Positions 16,191 to 25,870 are shown, numbered from the stretch's first letter. The stretch: 64,000 nt of DNA from Roseivirga sp. 4D4 (GCF_001747095.1 NZ_MDGP01000001.1:2029001-2093000); one strand, 5' to 3'. The notes: generated from the letters alone by a model not told the origin. A program made the numbers and translations.

Positions 16191-17641
16191 CAGAATTGGA
16201 AATAAATAAAAGGTGATTCTTTAGTTTCCATAAACATTCCTATTAAAAAAATGATGAAAGTATATGCACCCCATCTGGCAACTCTTGGATAGCTTTCAAA
16301 AAGACATTCAATTGCGAATTGTCTTCTTCTACCAATCCATTCTACAATGACGAAACCAGCGATGAGAAGGACTGCGACAAACATTTTGGGAGAAAATAAC
16401 CCCTGAGGAATGGAAAACAAGGTCTTACTAAATATGGCCTGGTAGATCTCGATTGCATGATGAATATCCTCAGCTCTAAAGGATATCCAAGCAATGGTTG
16501 CTAGAAAAAAGGTGCTCAAAATCTGAACAAACTCTCTCAAGCTAGGTAGGTGACGATTCCCACCGGCTATTTCTAAGTTAGATCTATTTCTATTGAGCAA
16601 GAGCAAGGGGATAAAATAGAGTGCATTGAGAACTCCCCAAAAAATGAATGTCCAATTGGCACCATGCCAGAAACCGCTTACAACGAATATTACAAAGACA
16701 TTTCTCACTTGTCTCAACTTTGTACCTTTGCTCCCCCCAAGGGGTATATATAAATAGTCTCTAAACCAGGTTGAAAGTGAAATATGCCACCTCCTCCAAA
16801 ACTCGGCAATGTCTCTTGAAAAATAGGGAAAGGCAAAATTTCTCATTAGATCAAAACCAAAAAGTCTCGAAACTCCAATAGCGATATCTGAATAGCCGGA
16901 AAAGTCACCATAAATCTGAAAGGCAAAAAACACTCCACCTAAAAACAAAGCGCTTCCACCGTAACCTTCTGAACTATTAAAAATTTGATTTGCATAGATG
17001 GCGCAAGTGTCCGCGATAACAAGTTTTTTGAAGAATCCCCATAAAATTTGTCTCATCCCATTAACTGCTAGCGAATAATTAAAGACCCTTTGTCTACCAA
17101 ACTGCGGTAAAAGATGTGTTGCCCTCTCAATTGGACCAGCAACCAATTGAGGGAAAAAACTCACGAAGGCAGAAAAGGAGATAAAGTCAGAGGTTGGTTG
17201 GAGCTTACCCCGATAGACATCTATGGTATAGCTAAGTGTTTGGAATGTATAGAAACTAATACCTACAGGTAGCACAACATTGAGCATGGTGCCACCTACT
17301 TCAAATCCAGCAAATGAAAATGCTGATTGGAAGGTATCAAGGAAAAAGTTGAAATATTTGAAAAAGCCCAGGAATCCAAGGTTAATAGAGATACTCAGCC
17401 AGAGTAATCTTTTCCTCTGGACACTATCTTTCACAACTCCCATTCTTCTTCCAATCAAATAATCTGCAAGGGTGCTGAAAATAATTAGGGATAAAAACCT
17501 CCAATCCCACCAGCCATAGAAGAGGTAACTAGAAACTACTATCAGGGCATTTTGAAGCCTTAGGCTATTTTTAAATACCCACCAATAGAAAAGGAAAACT
17601 ATTGGTAGAAAAATTGCAAAGTCAATGGAATTAAAGAGCAT
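16190..17641 (-). CDS. MBOAT-family O-acyltransferase (AlgI/DltB-like)
   Basis: 483 residues, about 11-12 membrane helices. The family signature is complete: FPQLVAGPIERA, then SLSTWFRDYLYIPLGG, and the catalytic His326 in SGFWHGANW. It carries an acyl group, most often acetyl, from a cytoplasmic donor across the membrane for polymer O-acylation together with the adjacent SGNH-type protein. It starts at an ATG separated by two bases from the stop of the upstream GT4 gene. The polymer acceptor is presumably the glycan of this locus. Confidence 0.92.
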   Translation of the reverse strand: MLFNSIDFAIFLPIVFLFYWWVFKNSLRLQNALIVVSSYLFYGWWDWRFLSLIIFSTLADYLIGRRMGVVKDSVQRKRLLWLSISINLGFLGFFKYFNFFLDTFQSAFSFAGFEVGGTMLNVVLPVGISFYTFQTLSYTIDVYRGKLQPTSDFISFSAFVSFFPQLVAGPIERATHLLPQFGRQRVFNYSLAVNGMRQILWGFFKKLVIADTCAIYANQIFNSSEGYGGSALFLGGVFFAFQIYGDFSGYSDIAIGVSRLFGFDLMRNFAFPYFSRDIAEFWRRWHISLSTWFRDYLYIPLGGSKGTKLRQVRNVFVIFVVSGFWHGANWTFIFWGVLNALYFIPLLLLNRNRSNLEIAGGNRHLPSLREFVQILSTFFLATIAWISFRAEDIHHAIEIYQAIFSKTLFSIPQGLFSPKMFVAVLLIAGFVIVEWIGRRRQFAIECLFESYPRVARWGAYTFIIFLIGMFMETKESPFIYFQF

Positions 17642-17643
17642 TA

Positions 17644-18705
17644 CTAATTCTCAAATAGTTTCAGGTGTTGTTCTATTACCGCAGCCTCTCGGTACTGCAC
17701 AGGCACCGAAGCCCTTATAAATTCCTCATCCAATGCATCATTAATAATCAATTCGCACAATTTATCGATTTTCATAGCAAGGCTTACGTGGTCGCCACGC
17801 CTGGCAACGAGTCCATTCAAGCCAGGTTCGATTAAGTTTAGTGGGCCAGCACAATCGGTTGAAACCACAGGTAAACCAACATTGAAAGCCTCCACTACAG
17901 CATTGCCAAAAGTCTCTGATAAAGATGGTAAAATTAGAAAATCGTATTTTGAGAGTGTTTCATCTACATTCAATACCGGAGCTTTAAATTCAATATTGCG
18001 AAGCTGCAATTGGTCAATCCTTTTAACCAACTCATTTTTCAAGGGACCATCACCGAAAACATCCACTTTCACATCAAACTTGACCAAAGAGAGCGCTTCA
18101 ACCAGAGTCTGAATCCCTTTTTCAACTGAAAGCCTTCCAAGACAAATCGCGTTTAATCGAGAGTCCGATCTGATATAAGACCTTTTTGGAGCCTCTGGAA
18201 AAAAATTCGGTATATGCCTTACATTTCTAGTCTTAAATGATTGCGAATGTTCCTTTTTCTGGTTTTCCGACATTGCCAGAATTCTCACTCTGTTCTGGCC
18301 GAAAAGCTGTCTCATCTCAAACCTCTTAAACATTGAAAGAAAAGAAGGCTTGATGATAATATCATTGTGCAATCTAAAAATCAACTTCCATCTCCTTGAA
18401 AAGAAATTTAGACGTGCCAATTGCCTGAAGTTATTAGGGCCATTTACAAATACCATTGAATCGCGTTCAATAGTATTCTTCATTTTTCTATTCAAACCCA
18501 AAAGCTTGATCGGATTATTCGTGTTTGGAATCTTGAACTGCTGAACTTGCACATCTTCACTGAGCAACTCTTTTAGTGATCCATGATCGTCAGCAACTAA
18601 AATTGTGACAGAATGGCCTTTTCTCTGGTAAGCATTAGCCAGTTTTACTACAAATTTTTGAGCTCCTCCAAAAGCGAAATTCCAGATAAGTATATAAACT
18701 CTCAA
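17644..18705 (-). CDS. Glycosyltransferase family 4 (TTG start)
   Basis: 353-residue GT-B protein. N-terminal WNFAFGGAQKFVVKLANAY is a classic GT4 acceptor-side glycine loop; the donor domain has AICLGRLSVEKGIQTL and EX7E within SLSETFGNAVVEAFNVG, then PVVSTDCAGP. The start is TTG, overlapping the TGA stop of the upstream gene as TTGA; no ATG is available. Part of a run of four transferase genes (17644-22001). Donor and linkage unknown. Confidence 0.88.
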   Translation of the reverse strand: MRVYILIWNFAFGGAQKFVVKLANAYQRKGHSVTILVADDHGSLKELLSEDVQVQQFKIPNTNNPIKLLGLNRKMKNTIERDSMVFVNGPNNFRQLARLNFFSRRWKLIFRLHNDIIIKPSFLSMFKRFEMRQLFGQNRVRILAMSENQKKEHSQSFKTRNVRHIPNFFPEAPKRSYIRSDSRLNAICLGRLSVEKGIQTLVEALSLVKFDVKVDVFGDGPLKNELVKRIDQLQLRNIEFKAPVLNVDETLSKYDFLILPSLSETFGNAVVEAFNVGLPVVSTDCAGPLNLIEPGLNGLVARRGDHVSLAMKIDKLCELIINDALDEEFIRASVPVQYREAAVIEQHLKLFEN

Positions 18706-19814
18706 CCCAAAATTCGATTTAAAAAATTTGCAGTTACTTCTATTGGACCATGGTTTTTCCTTGTCAGTTTTAAGGAGTTTTGACCCTGGCTGACAATACG
18801 ATTTTTGTTTTGAATCAACTCTTTCAGCTTTGAGACTAACTCCCTGAGATTCCCTTTGGGAATAATAAACCCGTTGAAACCATCAGTTATATATCCAGCA
18901 GAACCGTCTACATCCGTAGTCAATGTTGCGAGACCGTATGACATAGCCTCGAGGACCGTGAATGATGCAGGGTCATGATTAGTAGGCAATACAAATATAT
19001 CGTGACCTATGTATAACCTCTCCATTTGTTGTTGTGGTTGGTTAATTAGAATGTCAACGTACTCCTCTGCTTGGCTGTCTCTCACTTTTGCCAACATCTC
19101 ATTAAAGTAAGGTCCATTGTCATCTCCTGTACCTACTATAGTGAGCTTTATTCCTGTTTCTGTTTTGAGTAACTCCAAAAATGCGTCAAGCATCAATTTT
19201 GGGTTCTTGTTTTCGAAATATTTGGCTACACACAAAATGTTGACTCTGTTTCCATTGAAGTAATCACGCTCGTTTTGATTGGACCTGATTGTAAACGGCA
19301 TATAAATTAATCGCTTAGAACTCAATTTATAACGCGATTCATCTCCTCTACATGGGGAAATCCAGTACGCTCCTAATAGAGTCATAAATGATTTAAAGGC
19401 AATAAGCTTCAAAGGGTCGAAGTGTCGATAAATCGCTATTCTGGAGTGAAATACAACTTTGACCCTTAAAAGAAGACTTAGGGCAAGTAGAAGGTAACCA
19501 AATCGAGTAAAAACGGGCCTGATAACGATCACATCTGGTTTACATGTTCTGAAAAACTCGTAAAGATTACGAATAGATGGAAAGTAAAATGGAGAGAAAG
19601 AGTCAACTCCATCACCACGGGTTCTCTTTCTCTTGTTCATCAATTTTTTTGACAGTTTTGAAGGCTCGAGAAATGTAGATTTCGGAAGACCTTCAATGTC
19701 TTTATCATCGGGACGGTAAACAATTAATTGGACATTTGCCTGATTCCCTTGCAGGCCTTCAAACCATCCATAGAGGTTGGAATGATATCTATGTTGAATA
19801 AACAGAATATTCAA
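18702..19814 (-). CDS. Glycosyltransferase family 4
   Basis: About 370 residues. GT4 donor-domain features: VNILCVAKYFENKNPKLML, then DIFVLPTNHDPASFTVLEAMSYG, in which the first Glu of EX7E is replaced (DPASFTVLE), a variation seen in some GT4 subgroups. The likely start is the TTG at 19814, which makes a TTGA overlap with the upstream stop as at other junctions here and gives the N-terminus (M)NILFIQHRYHSN; a GTG at 19844 would extend it by ten residues. No substrate can be assigned. Confidence 0.82.
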   Translation of the reverse strand: MNILFIQHRYHSNLYGWFEGLQGNQANVQLIVYRPDDKDIEGLPKSTFLEPSKLSKKLMNKRKRTRGDGVDSFSPFYFPSIRNLYEFFRTCKPDVIVIRPVFTRFGYLLLALSLLLRVKVVFHSRIAIYRHFDPLKLIAFKSFMTLLGAYWISPCRGDESRYKLSSKRLIYMPFTIRSNQNERDYFNGNRVNILCVAKYFENKNPKLMLDAFLELLKTETGIKLTIVGTGDDNGPYFNEMLAKVRDSQAEEYVDILINQPQQQMERLYIGHDIFVLPTNHDPASFTVLEAMSYGLATLTTDVDGSAGYITDGFNGFIIPKGNLRELVSKLKELIQNKNRIVSQGQNSLKLTRKNHGPIEVTANFLNRILG

Positions 19815-20794
19815 TTCAGTATCTTTTTTACCTGTTCTTGCCACAAAAAGTACTTGGGGCTTGCATGTCGCACTTCATTTTTCCTTATCAATTCTTCAGC
19901 TTGATCCAAGCTAATCAAGTCTTCAGTATTCTTGAAAATCTCCTGCATTGCGGTCCTGTGATCCGATATAACCGTACAATTCGATAAGGCCGCCTCAAGT
20001 GCGGGCCATCCAAAACCTTCTGTTAAAGAGGGAAACAGTAGATATTCAGCAGAACTATACACCAGTTTTAGTTCCTCATCACTAATATTCTCTACACTCA
20101 CTATTCTGTTTCGAAGACCTAGCTGATCAATCAATTTCTCATTCTCCCTAGAAAAATCGCCTACTCTCAACATGGTGTAACCATCACCGAGTTTACCCAA
20201 TAAATCTATAGACCAACTATTATTTTTATACCACGCATCAGTGCCCACAGAGGCTAATACTATTTTATCTTTCAACTTAGGTGACCATTCAACCTGCTCC
20301 CTTTTCAATTTCGCAGGCCGCAACCAAAAGTCTTCTATACCGTTGTGAACTACCGTAAGACGGTCCGGTCTCCTGACGTTGCCAAGGAACCTTTCCAGAT
20401 CCGATTTGGTATGATTAGAAACACAGACTACCTTATCAGCTTTCAGCATCAATTTCAAAAAAACTTTATAAAGCAATTTATGAACGAGTGGAGTTCTTGC
20501 TTCTGGATAAAGAGTATGCAAGTCGTGACAGATAACAGTAGCTCTATTCTTTAAAAACGGCAATAAATAAGCATATCGTTCACTGATAATAATATGTTGA
20601 CCTCTTTTCCCATAATTCAAAGCCAACCTTGGATAATGATAATACTTACCTACTAAGGTTTTTAGCTTTGGCTCTATAACTTCATACGAAATTCCATTTC
20701 TCTCAAAACCAACTTTCAGCCCTTCTAAATACCTTTTCATGCTGTAACTTGGCCCTAAGCTTGGATATAAATAGACTTTTTCTTCTCTACTCAT
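19811..20794 (-). CDS. Glycosyltransferase family 4
   Basis: 327-residue GT-B transferase, short for the family. The N-terminal half contains VICHDLHTLYPEAR and VVCVSNHTKSDLERF, and the donor half DKIVLASVGTDAWYKNN and FPSLTEGFGWPALEAALSN, where the EX7E motif spans EGFGWPALE. This arrangement (CHDL, VSN-T, GWPALEA) resembles GT4 mannosyl/rhamnosyltransferases such as those with the EGFG(L/W)P signature, but the donor is not certain. ATG start. Ten-base gap to the upstream HP-motif transferase gene. Confidence 0.86.
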   Translation of the reverse strand: MSREEKVYLYPSLGPSYSMKRYLEGLKVGFERNGISYEVIEPKLKTLVGKYYHYPRLALNYGKRGQHIIISERYAYLLPFLKNRATVICHDLHTLYPEARTPLVHKLLYKVFLKLMLKADKVVCVSNHTKSDLERFLGNVRRPDRLTVVHNGIEDFWLRPAKLKREQVEWSPKLKDKIVLASVGTDAWYKNNSWSIDLLGKLGDGYTMLRVGDFSRENEKLIDQLGLRNRIVSVENISDEELKLVYSSAEYLLFPSLTEGFGWPALEAALSNCTVISDHRTAMQEIFKNTEDLISLDQAEELIRKNEVRHASPKYFLWQEQVKKILN

Positions 20795-20804
20795 TAGTGA
20801 GTTA

Positions 20805-22001
20805 CTACGCTGACATTAGCACCCTTAACCTATCAATTGATTTACCATCAAGGGAGTAAAAATAGTCCTCAATAAATTTATCCACATGACGACCTTCTTG
20901 AATATGCAGGTCTTGGCTTGATAAAGTACCATTCTCAAAATCATGAATCCAGGCCATTTTTAAGCTCTTTATATGATCGAGAAATATAGAAGGAGAAACT
21001 TTGAATAAAACGACTGGTTTGTAAAGCATTGCAGGTAAGGCTAGTGTGGAAAAAAAACTTGAACAACCTTTCGCACCTGCAATCAAAGAAGGTAGGTCAT
21101 GATGCTGTCTGATATACTTGATATTCGCATCTTGAGGGAACCAACCTCCACTATAACTTTCAGGGTGAAGCTTTATTAATAACCTTAATCCTTCTTGCTT
21201 ACAAAAAGCATTGAGCTTTTTGTAGAAATTAACCATCTGGACTTTGCTAAATAAGTGTTCTCCATATTGATTCTCTGCCAGAGGTTGGTCAATATGTAAA
21301 TAGTACTCTTGAAAATTGTCCTCTTGTAGGTTTAGGTTGAGAAACTTATCCAATTCAGGGTTTCCTATATAATGGAACTTTGTTTCTTTGGGATTGTCCA
21401 GCTGTCTATGGTATTGAGCATTCACGCTGGTATAACATATATATTTGTCTGGTATTCTTGCAGAAAATCGCACCCATTTTGCTGCGAGACGTTCATCGAA
21501 TTTGTTTCGAAGGATCAGAAAAGGAATCAACTTCCAAAAGTAAAAAAGGTCACTTTTTCTGATAGACTTTTTAAGGAATCCAGTGGCACTAAATGATGAT
21601 ATTTGTGGCTCTGTTTTCCTTAATGATTTACTTTTTTCAATGGCTTGGTTTAGATACAACTTTTGTCTTTGACGATACTCTCTATAGTCATTGAAAAAGC
21701 CGTGTTGCAGAATGTAAGTAGATATACCTTTTTTTCTTGCTACATAGTTGAGAGCAATAGCCACCACTGAAGATAAATCCATAAAAACCACCTTATCTGG
21801 CTTTATTTGATCTAATAGGTCTTGAGCACTTTCGAACTCAGACCAATAAACCTTTTTCTGATGAGTATTTGAACTTACCTCCTGACGCTGATCAACATAG
21901 AAGATATAAGTAATGTCAAAGTGATCAGTAAGTCGCTCTATGGGGTAAATCCAACTACTTCTAGAATACCCAAAATTAAATAGTAATTTAAGCTTGCTCA
22001 C
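20805..22001 (-). CDS. Putative GT-B transferase with HP and SS motifs; candidate nonulosonate transferase
   Basis: About 398 residues with no membrane helix. I do not recognise a named family with certainty. Visible: an N-terminal Rossmann-like start (KLKLLFNFGYSRSS), KVVFMDLSSVVAIAL, YILQHGFFNDY, and in the C-terminal half LLIKLHPESYSGG followed by a CSSFFSTLALPAMLYKP segment. The HP and SS/T pair is a hallmark of several bacterial sialyl-, polysialyl- and Kdo-transferase groups. It lies immediately after the CMP-nonulosonate synthetase gene, so it may transfer that sugar (inference). Start is GTG at 22001 or TTG at 22007; both overlap the upstream gene. Confidence 0.6.
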   Translation of the reverse strand: MSKLKLLFNFGYSRSSWIYPIERLTDHFDITYIFYVDQRQEVSSNTHQKKVYWSEFESAQDLLDQIKPDKVVFMDLSSVVAIALNYVARKKGISTYILQHGFFNDYREYRQRQKLYLNQAIEKSKSLRKTEPQISSFSATGFLKKSIRKSDLFYFWKLIPFLILRNKFDERLAAKWVRFSARIPDKYICYTSVNAQYHRQLDNPKETKFHYIGNPELDKFLNLNLQEDNFQEYYLHIDQPLAENQYGEHLFSKVQMVNFYKKLNAFCKQEGLRLLIKLHPESYSGGWFPQDANIKYIRQHHDLPSLIAGAKGCSSFFSTLALPAMLYKPVVLFKVSPSIFLDHIKSLKMAWIHDFENGTLSSQDLHIQEGRHVDKFIEDYFYSLDGKSIDRLRVLMSA

Positions 22002-22680
22002 TTGCAACTAGGTTCATGTAATACTCCGCCAAAACCCAGTCAATCTCCGTATCGAGGTCTATAGAGTATTTCTCTTCCATTAGATATTTGATCATATTCA
22101 CACCGAACAGCCCATGTTCTTTAAAGGCGTCAATAGAGAATATATATATTGCCCCATTGAACTCATAAACCAAGGGGCAGTCTTGTCTCCTGTTAAATTC
22201 TCCCTTTTTAGATTTCACCAGAAAAGCACCTTCATTCTCTTCGTATAATGAATAATAAGGATTAGCCTTGCTTAAATTTACTGAGACAACCATTTCCTTT
22301 TTTTGCTTGTATACATCAAGTGCTTCCTTAACATGACCTTCAGTTCTTAGCGGGGAAGTTGGCTGGAGTAATACCACTGTTTCGTAACGTAAACCAGACT
22401 GTAGAAAGTGATCGATAGCATGCTCTATGACTTCTTCCGTACCGGCTTTGTCAGTGGCCAATTCGGCTGGGCGTATGAACGGAACATTCAATCCATAACT
22501 CTCAACTACTTTCTTAATTTCCTCAGAATCAGTTGACACACAGATGTTTATATCTTCAGTCAACCCCCGAGCAACATCAATAGTATGGCAAATGAGTGGC
22601 TTGCCGTTAAGTTGTTTAATATTCTTGCCAGGAATCCCCTTCGATCCACCTCTGGCTGGAATGAGAAAAAGAGTCTTCAT
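21988..22680 (-). CDS. legF: CMP-nonulosonate (acylneuraminate/legionaminate) cytidylyltransferase
   Basis: 230 residues, NeuA/LegF family. Activates a nine-carbon 2-keto sugar acid with CTP to give the CMP donor. Seen: N-terminal FLIPARGGSKGIPGKNIKQL (CTP-binding loop), ICVSTDSEEI, VVLLQPTSPLRT, and the metal-binding C-terminal DLDTEIDWVLAEYY. These motifs are complete. Context (PtmE-, NeuC-, NeuB- and LegC-like genes upstream) makes legionaminic acid or a close relative the likely substrate rather than N-acetylneuraminate, though the sequence alone does not decide. Starts exactly next to the stop of the nucleotidyltransferase gene. Confidence 0.92.
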   Translation of the reverse strand: MKTLFLIPARGGSKGIPGKNIKQLNGKPLICHTIDVARGLTEDINICVSTDSEEIKKVVESYGLNVPFIRPAELATDKAGTEEVIEHAIDHFLQSGLRYETVVLLQPTSPLRTEGHVKEALDVYKQKKEMVVSVNLSKANPYYSLYEENEGAFLVKSKKGEFNRRQDCPLVYEFNGAIYIFSIDAFKEHGLFGVNMIKYLMEEKYSIDLDTEIDWVLAEYYMNLVASEQA

Positions 22681-23726
22681 TAAAATCTAATATTCTTTAT
22701 GTCCTCTTTTGCCTTATCAAAATCTTCCTTCCTACCAATGTCCAACCAATATCCTTGAAAGTTAAAAGAAGAAACTCTCCCCCCGCTTTTCATTACACTT
22801 TCCAGTAGATCAGTAGCATTGTAGAAAGTACCCTTAGGAATTCTATCCAGTATTCGGCTTTTAATTAGGTAGATTCCAGCATTGCTATAATAAGTATAAG
22901 TTGGTTTCTCCTTAAAACCCACAATTAGATCATCACCAGTCTCAACCACTGCATATGGTATATTTACTTGATATGGGATTGTGACAACTGATATATCGGC
23001 TTCCTGATCCTGAAAGTGCAGATAGAATTCTTCATAGTCCAAATTGGTCAACAAATCTGAATTGGTCACTAATACAGTATCATGTTTGTAGTCATTCTTG
23101 CCAGCCAATGCCCCAATCGTGCCTAAAGGTTCATCTTCGTTTAGATATTCTATTTCTATATTTTTATCCGAGCCATCTTTGAAATAATCAACTATTTGAG
23201 CGCCTAAATACCTAATACTTATAGAAAAATGGTCTATACCAAAAGTCCTCAATCGATCCAGGTTATGCTCAATAATTGGTTTATCTCCAATACTTAACAT
23301 AGGTTTTGGTGTGGAATCAGTCAGAGGTTTCAGCCGAGAACCTCGACCTCCAGCCATGATCACAGCATGAATCGGGAGGTATGATTTGAAGAAGTCAAAG
23401 TTGACGACATTGACAACCTGTTTAGACTTATTAAGTACTGGAATAACACGAATGTGTTGCTTTCTATAAGCTATAATTTCTTCAAGAGTAAAACTGTCCT
23501 TTCGAATAAACCTTGGCCTATCATTCATGAACTTCTCTGGTTTATCTTCGAGATTTAGGCCTTTTATTAGTCCTCTTCTGATGTCTCCATCTGTAATAGC
23601 ACCAAGTAGTCTATTTTCTTCATTTACCAAAAAGACAATTGCCTCTGATGCAAGGAAGTCTAGCCGCAAAAGTATCTCCTTGACGGTGTTGTACTTTGTT
23701 ACCAAGTGTTTCGTATAGTTACTCAC
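22680..23726 (-). CDS. ptmE: CBS-domain sugar nucleotidyltransferase (PtmE/LegE-like)
   Basis: 348 residues. Two CBS motifs (about residues 1-120, with AITDGDIRRGLI) precede a sugar-phosphate nucleotidyltransferase domain beginning AVIMAGGRGSRLKPLT with STPKPMLSIGDKPIIEH. In Campylobacter, PtmE makes GDP-GlcN from glucosamine-1-phosphate for legionaminic acid synthesis; the same CBS + NTP-transferase architecture in a LegF/G/I/C neighbourhood strongly suggests this role here. The gene starts at GTG (23726), overlapping the upstream gene by 8 bases. PtmA and PtmF homologues were not seen in the window. Confidence 0.87.
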   Translation of the reverse strand: MSNYTKHLVTKYNTVKEILLRLDFLASEAIVFLVNEENRLLGAITDGDIRRGLIKGLNLEDKPEKFMNDRPRFIRKDSFTLEEIIAYRKQHIRVIPVLNKSKQVVNVVNFDFFKSYLPIHAVIMAGGRGSRLKPLTDSTPKPMLSIGDKPIIEHNLDRLRTFGIDHFSISIRYLGAQIVDYFKDGSDKNIEIEYLNEDEPLGTIGALAGKNDYKHDTVLVTNSDLLTNLDYEEFYLHFQDQEADISVVTIPYQVNIPYAVVETGDDLIVGFKEKPTYTYYSNAGIYLIKSRILDRIPKGTFYNATDLLESVMKSGGRVSSFNFQGYWLDIGRKEDFDKAKEDIKNIRF

Positions 23727-24861
23727 CTTTACTCAAATAAGAATCCACTTCTTGCATGATCAATTTAGAACTGCCAGTTCTATGATAAATATTTCCACCC
23801 GTATAAGGACTCATGCCTGCCAGGTTTTCAACTTTTCTCATGATAGCTTCGGTATCAAAATCCACATGATGGACATTATCACCTGAGATACGTCCATCTT
23901 GTCTTTTACCCAAATTAATGACATTCTTTTCAAATGAAGCTGCCTCAATGATGCCACTAGAAGTGTTACCTAAAAGAAAGCTGCAGTATTTCATAGATGT
24001 GAAATATGACTGCGTGCCAAGGTTTTCAATTGTAAATACAGATGTTGAATGCTCAGCGGCTAGTGCTAAAAAAGCCTTACGATATGCCGAAGCCTTAGTA
24101 TCAGCGTTAGGCATGGTAATTAGTAGTTGAAATCGATTTACTATGTGTTCTAAACTTTTAATAAGTTCATCAGCAAAGTGTGCATTATTTTCGTACTCTA
24201 TGGTCTCAGGATGTACTGTGACCAAAACAGTAGGCTTTCGCAAATCAACCCCCCATTTTTCGAGAAACTCTTCAGGCGATAAGAGCTTTACTGTTCCAAC
24301 ATTCTCTAAACTCAGCGCACCTACAATATGAATATTTTCACTCGATTCAATCAATTTGGAGACCCTAGAGGCATATTCGGGCAAGGAAGTAAAGTGAATT
24401 TTGGAAAAATGAGATATACAGTGTCTGAAAGAATTGTCCATAGCACCTAGAGTTTTTTCTCCTCCATGAACGTGGGCAAAGGTAATGCCATAAGGAACTG
24501 CTGCTAGAACAGCGGCAAGCATTTCAAACCTATCTCCTAGGCAAAACACCAAAGCAAATCTACTATGATGTACCTCCCAAAAATCTGAAAACTTTAAAAG
24601 AGTAATCCCCATACTCGTGGACACATCGTTTGGTTCATCGTTTCCAGTTTGAGTTTTTAATTTATAGTCAACTTCAAAGCCATCAGCTTCGATAGCATCT
24701 ATTGTGTATCCATGAAGCTTTGATGTATGACTCCCAAATGCGATTAAGCTTAGGTCATATTCTGCTGAATCTGCTATTCTCTTGAGCAACGGGTAATAAA
24801 TACCATAGTCCGCTCTAGAGCTAGTCAGTACACCAATAACCTTTTTATGCTTTGAAATCAT
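23719..24861 (-). CDS. legG: Hydrolysing UDP/GDP-sugar 2-epimerase (NeuC/LegG-like)
   Basis: 380 residues. Releases the nucleotide while inverting C2, giving a 2,4-diamino mannose-type sugar for NeuB. The family pattern is intact: GVLTSSRADYGIYYPLL at the N-terminus, LVFCLGDRFEMLAA, FAHVHGGEKTLGAMDN, LVTVHPETIEYENN and LLGNTSSGIIEAASF. In Legionella the homologue acts on UDP-diNAc-bacillosamine; in Campylobacter LegG acts on the GDP form. Both are conceivable here because the locus has both a PglF/E/D cassette and a PtmE-like enzyme. 17-base overlap with the NeuB gene. Confidence 0.92.
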   Translation of the reverse strand: MISKHKKVIGVLTSSRADYGIYYPLLKRIADSAEYDLSLIAFGSHTSKLHGYTIDAIEADGFEVDYKLKTQTGNDEPNDVSTSMGITLLKFSDFWEVHHSRFALVFCLGDRFEMLAAVLAAVPYGITFAHVHGGEKTLGAMDNSFRHCISHFSKIHFTSLPEYASRVSKLIESSENIHIVGALSLENVGTVKLLSPEEFLEKWGVDLRKPTVLVTVHPETIEYENNAHFADELIKSLEHIVNRFQLLITMPNADTKASAYRKAFLALAAEHSTSVFTIENLGTQSYFTSMKYCSFLLGNTSSGIIEAASFEKNVINLGKRQDGRISGDNVHHVDFDTEAIMRKVENLAGMSPYTGGNIYHRTGSSKLIMQEVDSYLSKGE

Positions 24862-25870
24862 CTAGTTCGAGTTTGTGTCCGGCATCCAAACTTTTATTAT
24901 AGAACATGCCGATATAATCTTCGAAATTCATTGGCGACAGCCCATCACCCGGTCGAAGCATAATAAAATCGTCCTTCTTCACTCTCTGTCCCTCTGTGAC
25001 CGGATTAGATAAGTGAATACTCTTCCTGGCAACAACCATATTTGGCCTTTCTGACGAGCTGACCTCCTTATTGCTACTACCCATTGCCTGTTCAATATTT
25101 CTAATACTTCTCACCATACTAATCAATTCCTCAGGCTCGAGCGATGCTTTATGATCTGGTCCAGGAAGGCTCCTATCGAGCGTGAAGTGTTTCTCAATTA
25201 CCAAAGCTCCTAAGGCCACTGCCGCTATTGGCACTTCTATACCCATGGTATGATCTGAGTAGCCAACTTCAACGCCAAATGTATTTTTGATGGTGAGCAT
25301 CGCATTCAAATTCACGTCTACCATAGGTGTTGGATATTGAGTATTACAGTGTAATATGGTAATATCTTTTTTATTCAAACCATTCTCTAATAATACATCC
25401 AATGCATCCCGAATCTCGATAAGGTTAGCCATTCCGGTAGAAAGAATAACCGGAAGGCCTTTAGACGCCACTTGCTGTATCAATGGTTTATTCGTTATTT
25501 CCCCTGATGGAATCTTGAAAAAATCTAGGTCATATTTTGTTAGCTTATCTACACTTTCTAGGTCAAAACCTGTGGACAAGAACTTTATATCTACTTCTTC
25601 ACAATGTCTCTTGAGAAGGGCATGGTCTGAATCCGATAATTCAAGTCTTCTCAGCATAGAGAATTGGGTATCCTCCTCTTCACTCTGTTCTAATTGGTAG
25701 GTTGCTTTTTTCGCAAGTTTACTGCTGATTTTATCTGCTTTGAATGTTTGAAATTTTACATAATCAGCACCTGCCTTTTTTGCTACATCGATCAAGGCCT
25801 TTGCTTGATCCATATCGCCATTGTGGTTGACTCCTGCTTCTGCTATTATAACTGTTCGACTCACCTTCAA
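24845..25870 (-). CDS. legI: Nonulosonic acid synthase (NeuB/LegI-like)
   Basis: 341 residues. Condenses PEP with a mannosamine-type aldose to form a nonulosonic acid. The N-terminal TIM barrel starts VIIAEAGVNHNGDMDQA and includes VKFQTFKAD, LSTGMANL, CNTQYPTP and GYSDHTMGIEVPIAAVALGA followed by EKHFTLD; the C-terminal ~60 residues form the SAF antifreeze-like lid (KSIHLSNPVTEGQ, LRPGDGLSP). Complete and of normal length. Starts with TTG overlapping the TGA of the LegC gene (TTGA); a GTG two codons later is an alternative. Confidence 0.94.
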   Translation of the reverse strand: MKVSRTVIIAEAGVNHNGDMDQAKALIDVAKKAGADYVKFQTFKADKISSKLAKKATYQLEQSEEEDTQFSMLRRLELSDSDHALLKRHCEEVDIKFLSTGFDLESVDKLTKYDLDFFKIPSGEITNKPLIQQVASKGLPVILSTGMANLIEIRDALDVLLENGLNKKDITILHCNTQYPTPMVDVNLNAMLTIKNTFGVEVGYSDHTMGIEVPIAAVALGALVIEKHFTLDRSLPGPDHKASLEPEELISMVRSIRNIEQAMGSSNKEVSSSERPNMVVARKSIHLSNPVTEGQRVKKDDFIMLRPGDGLSPMNFEDYIGMFYNKSLDAGHKLELDDFKA

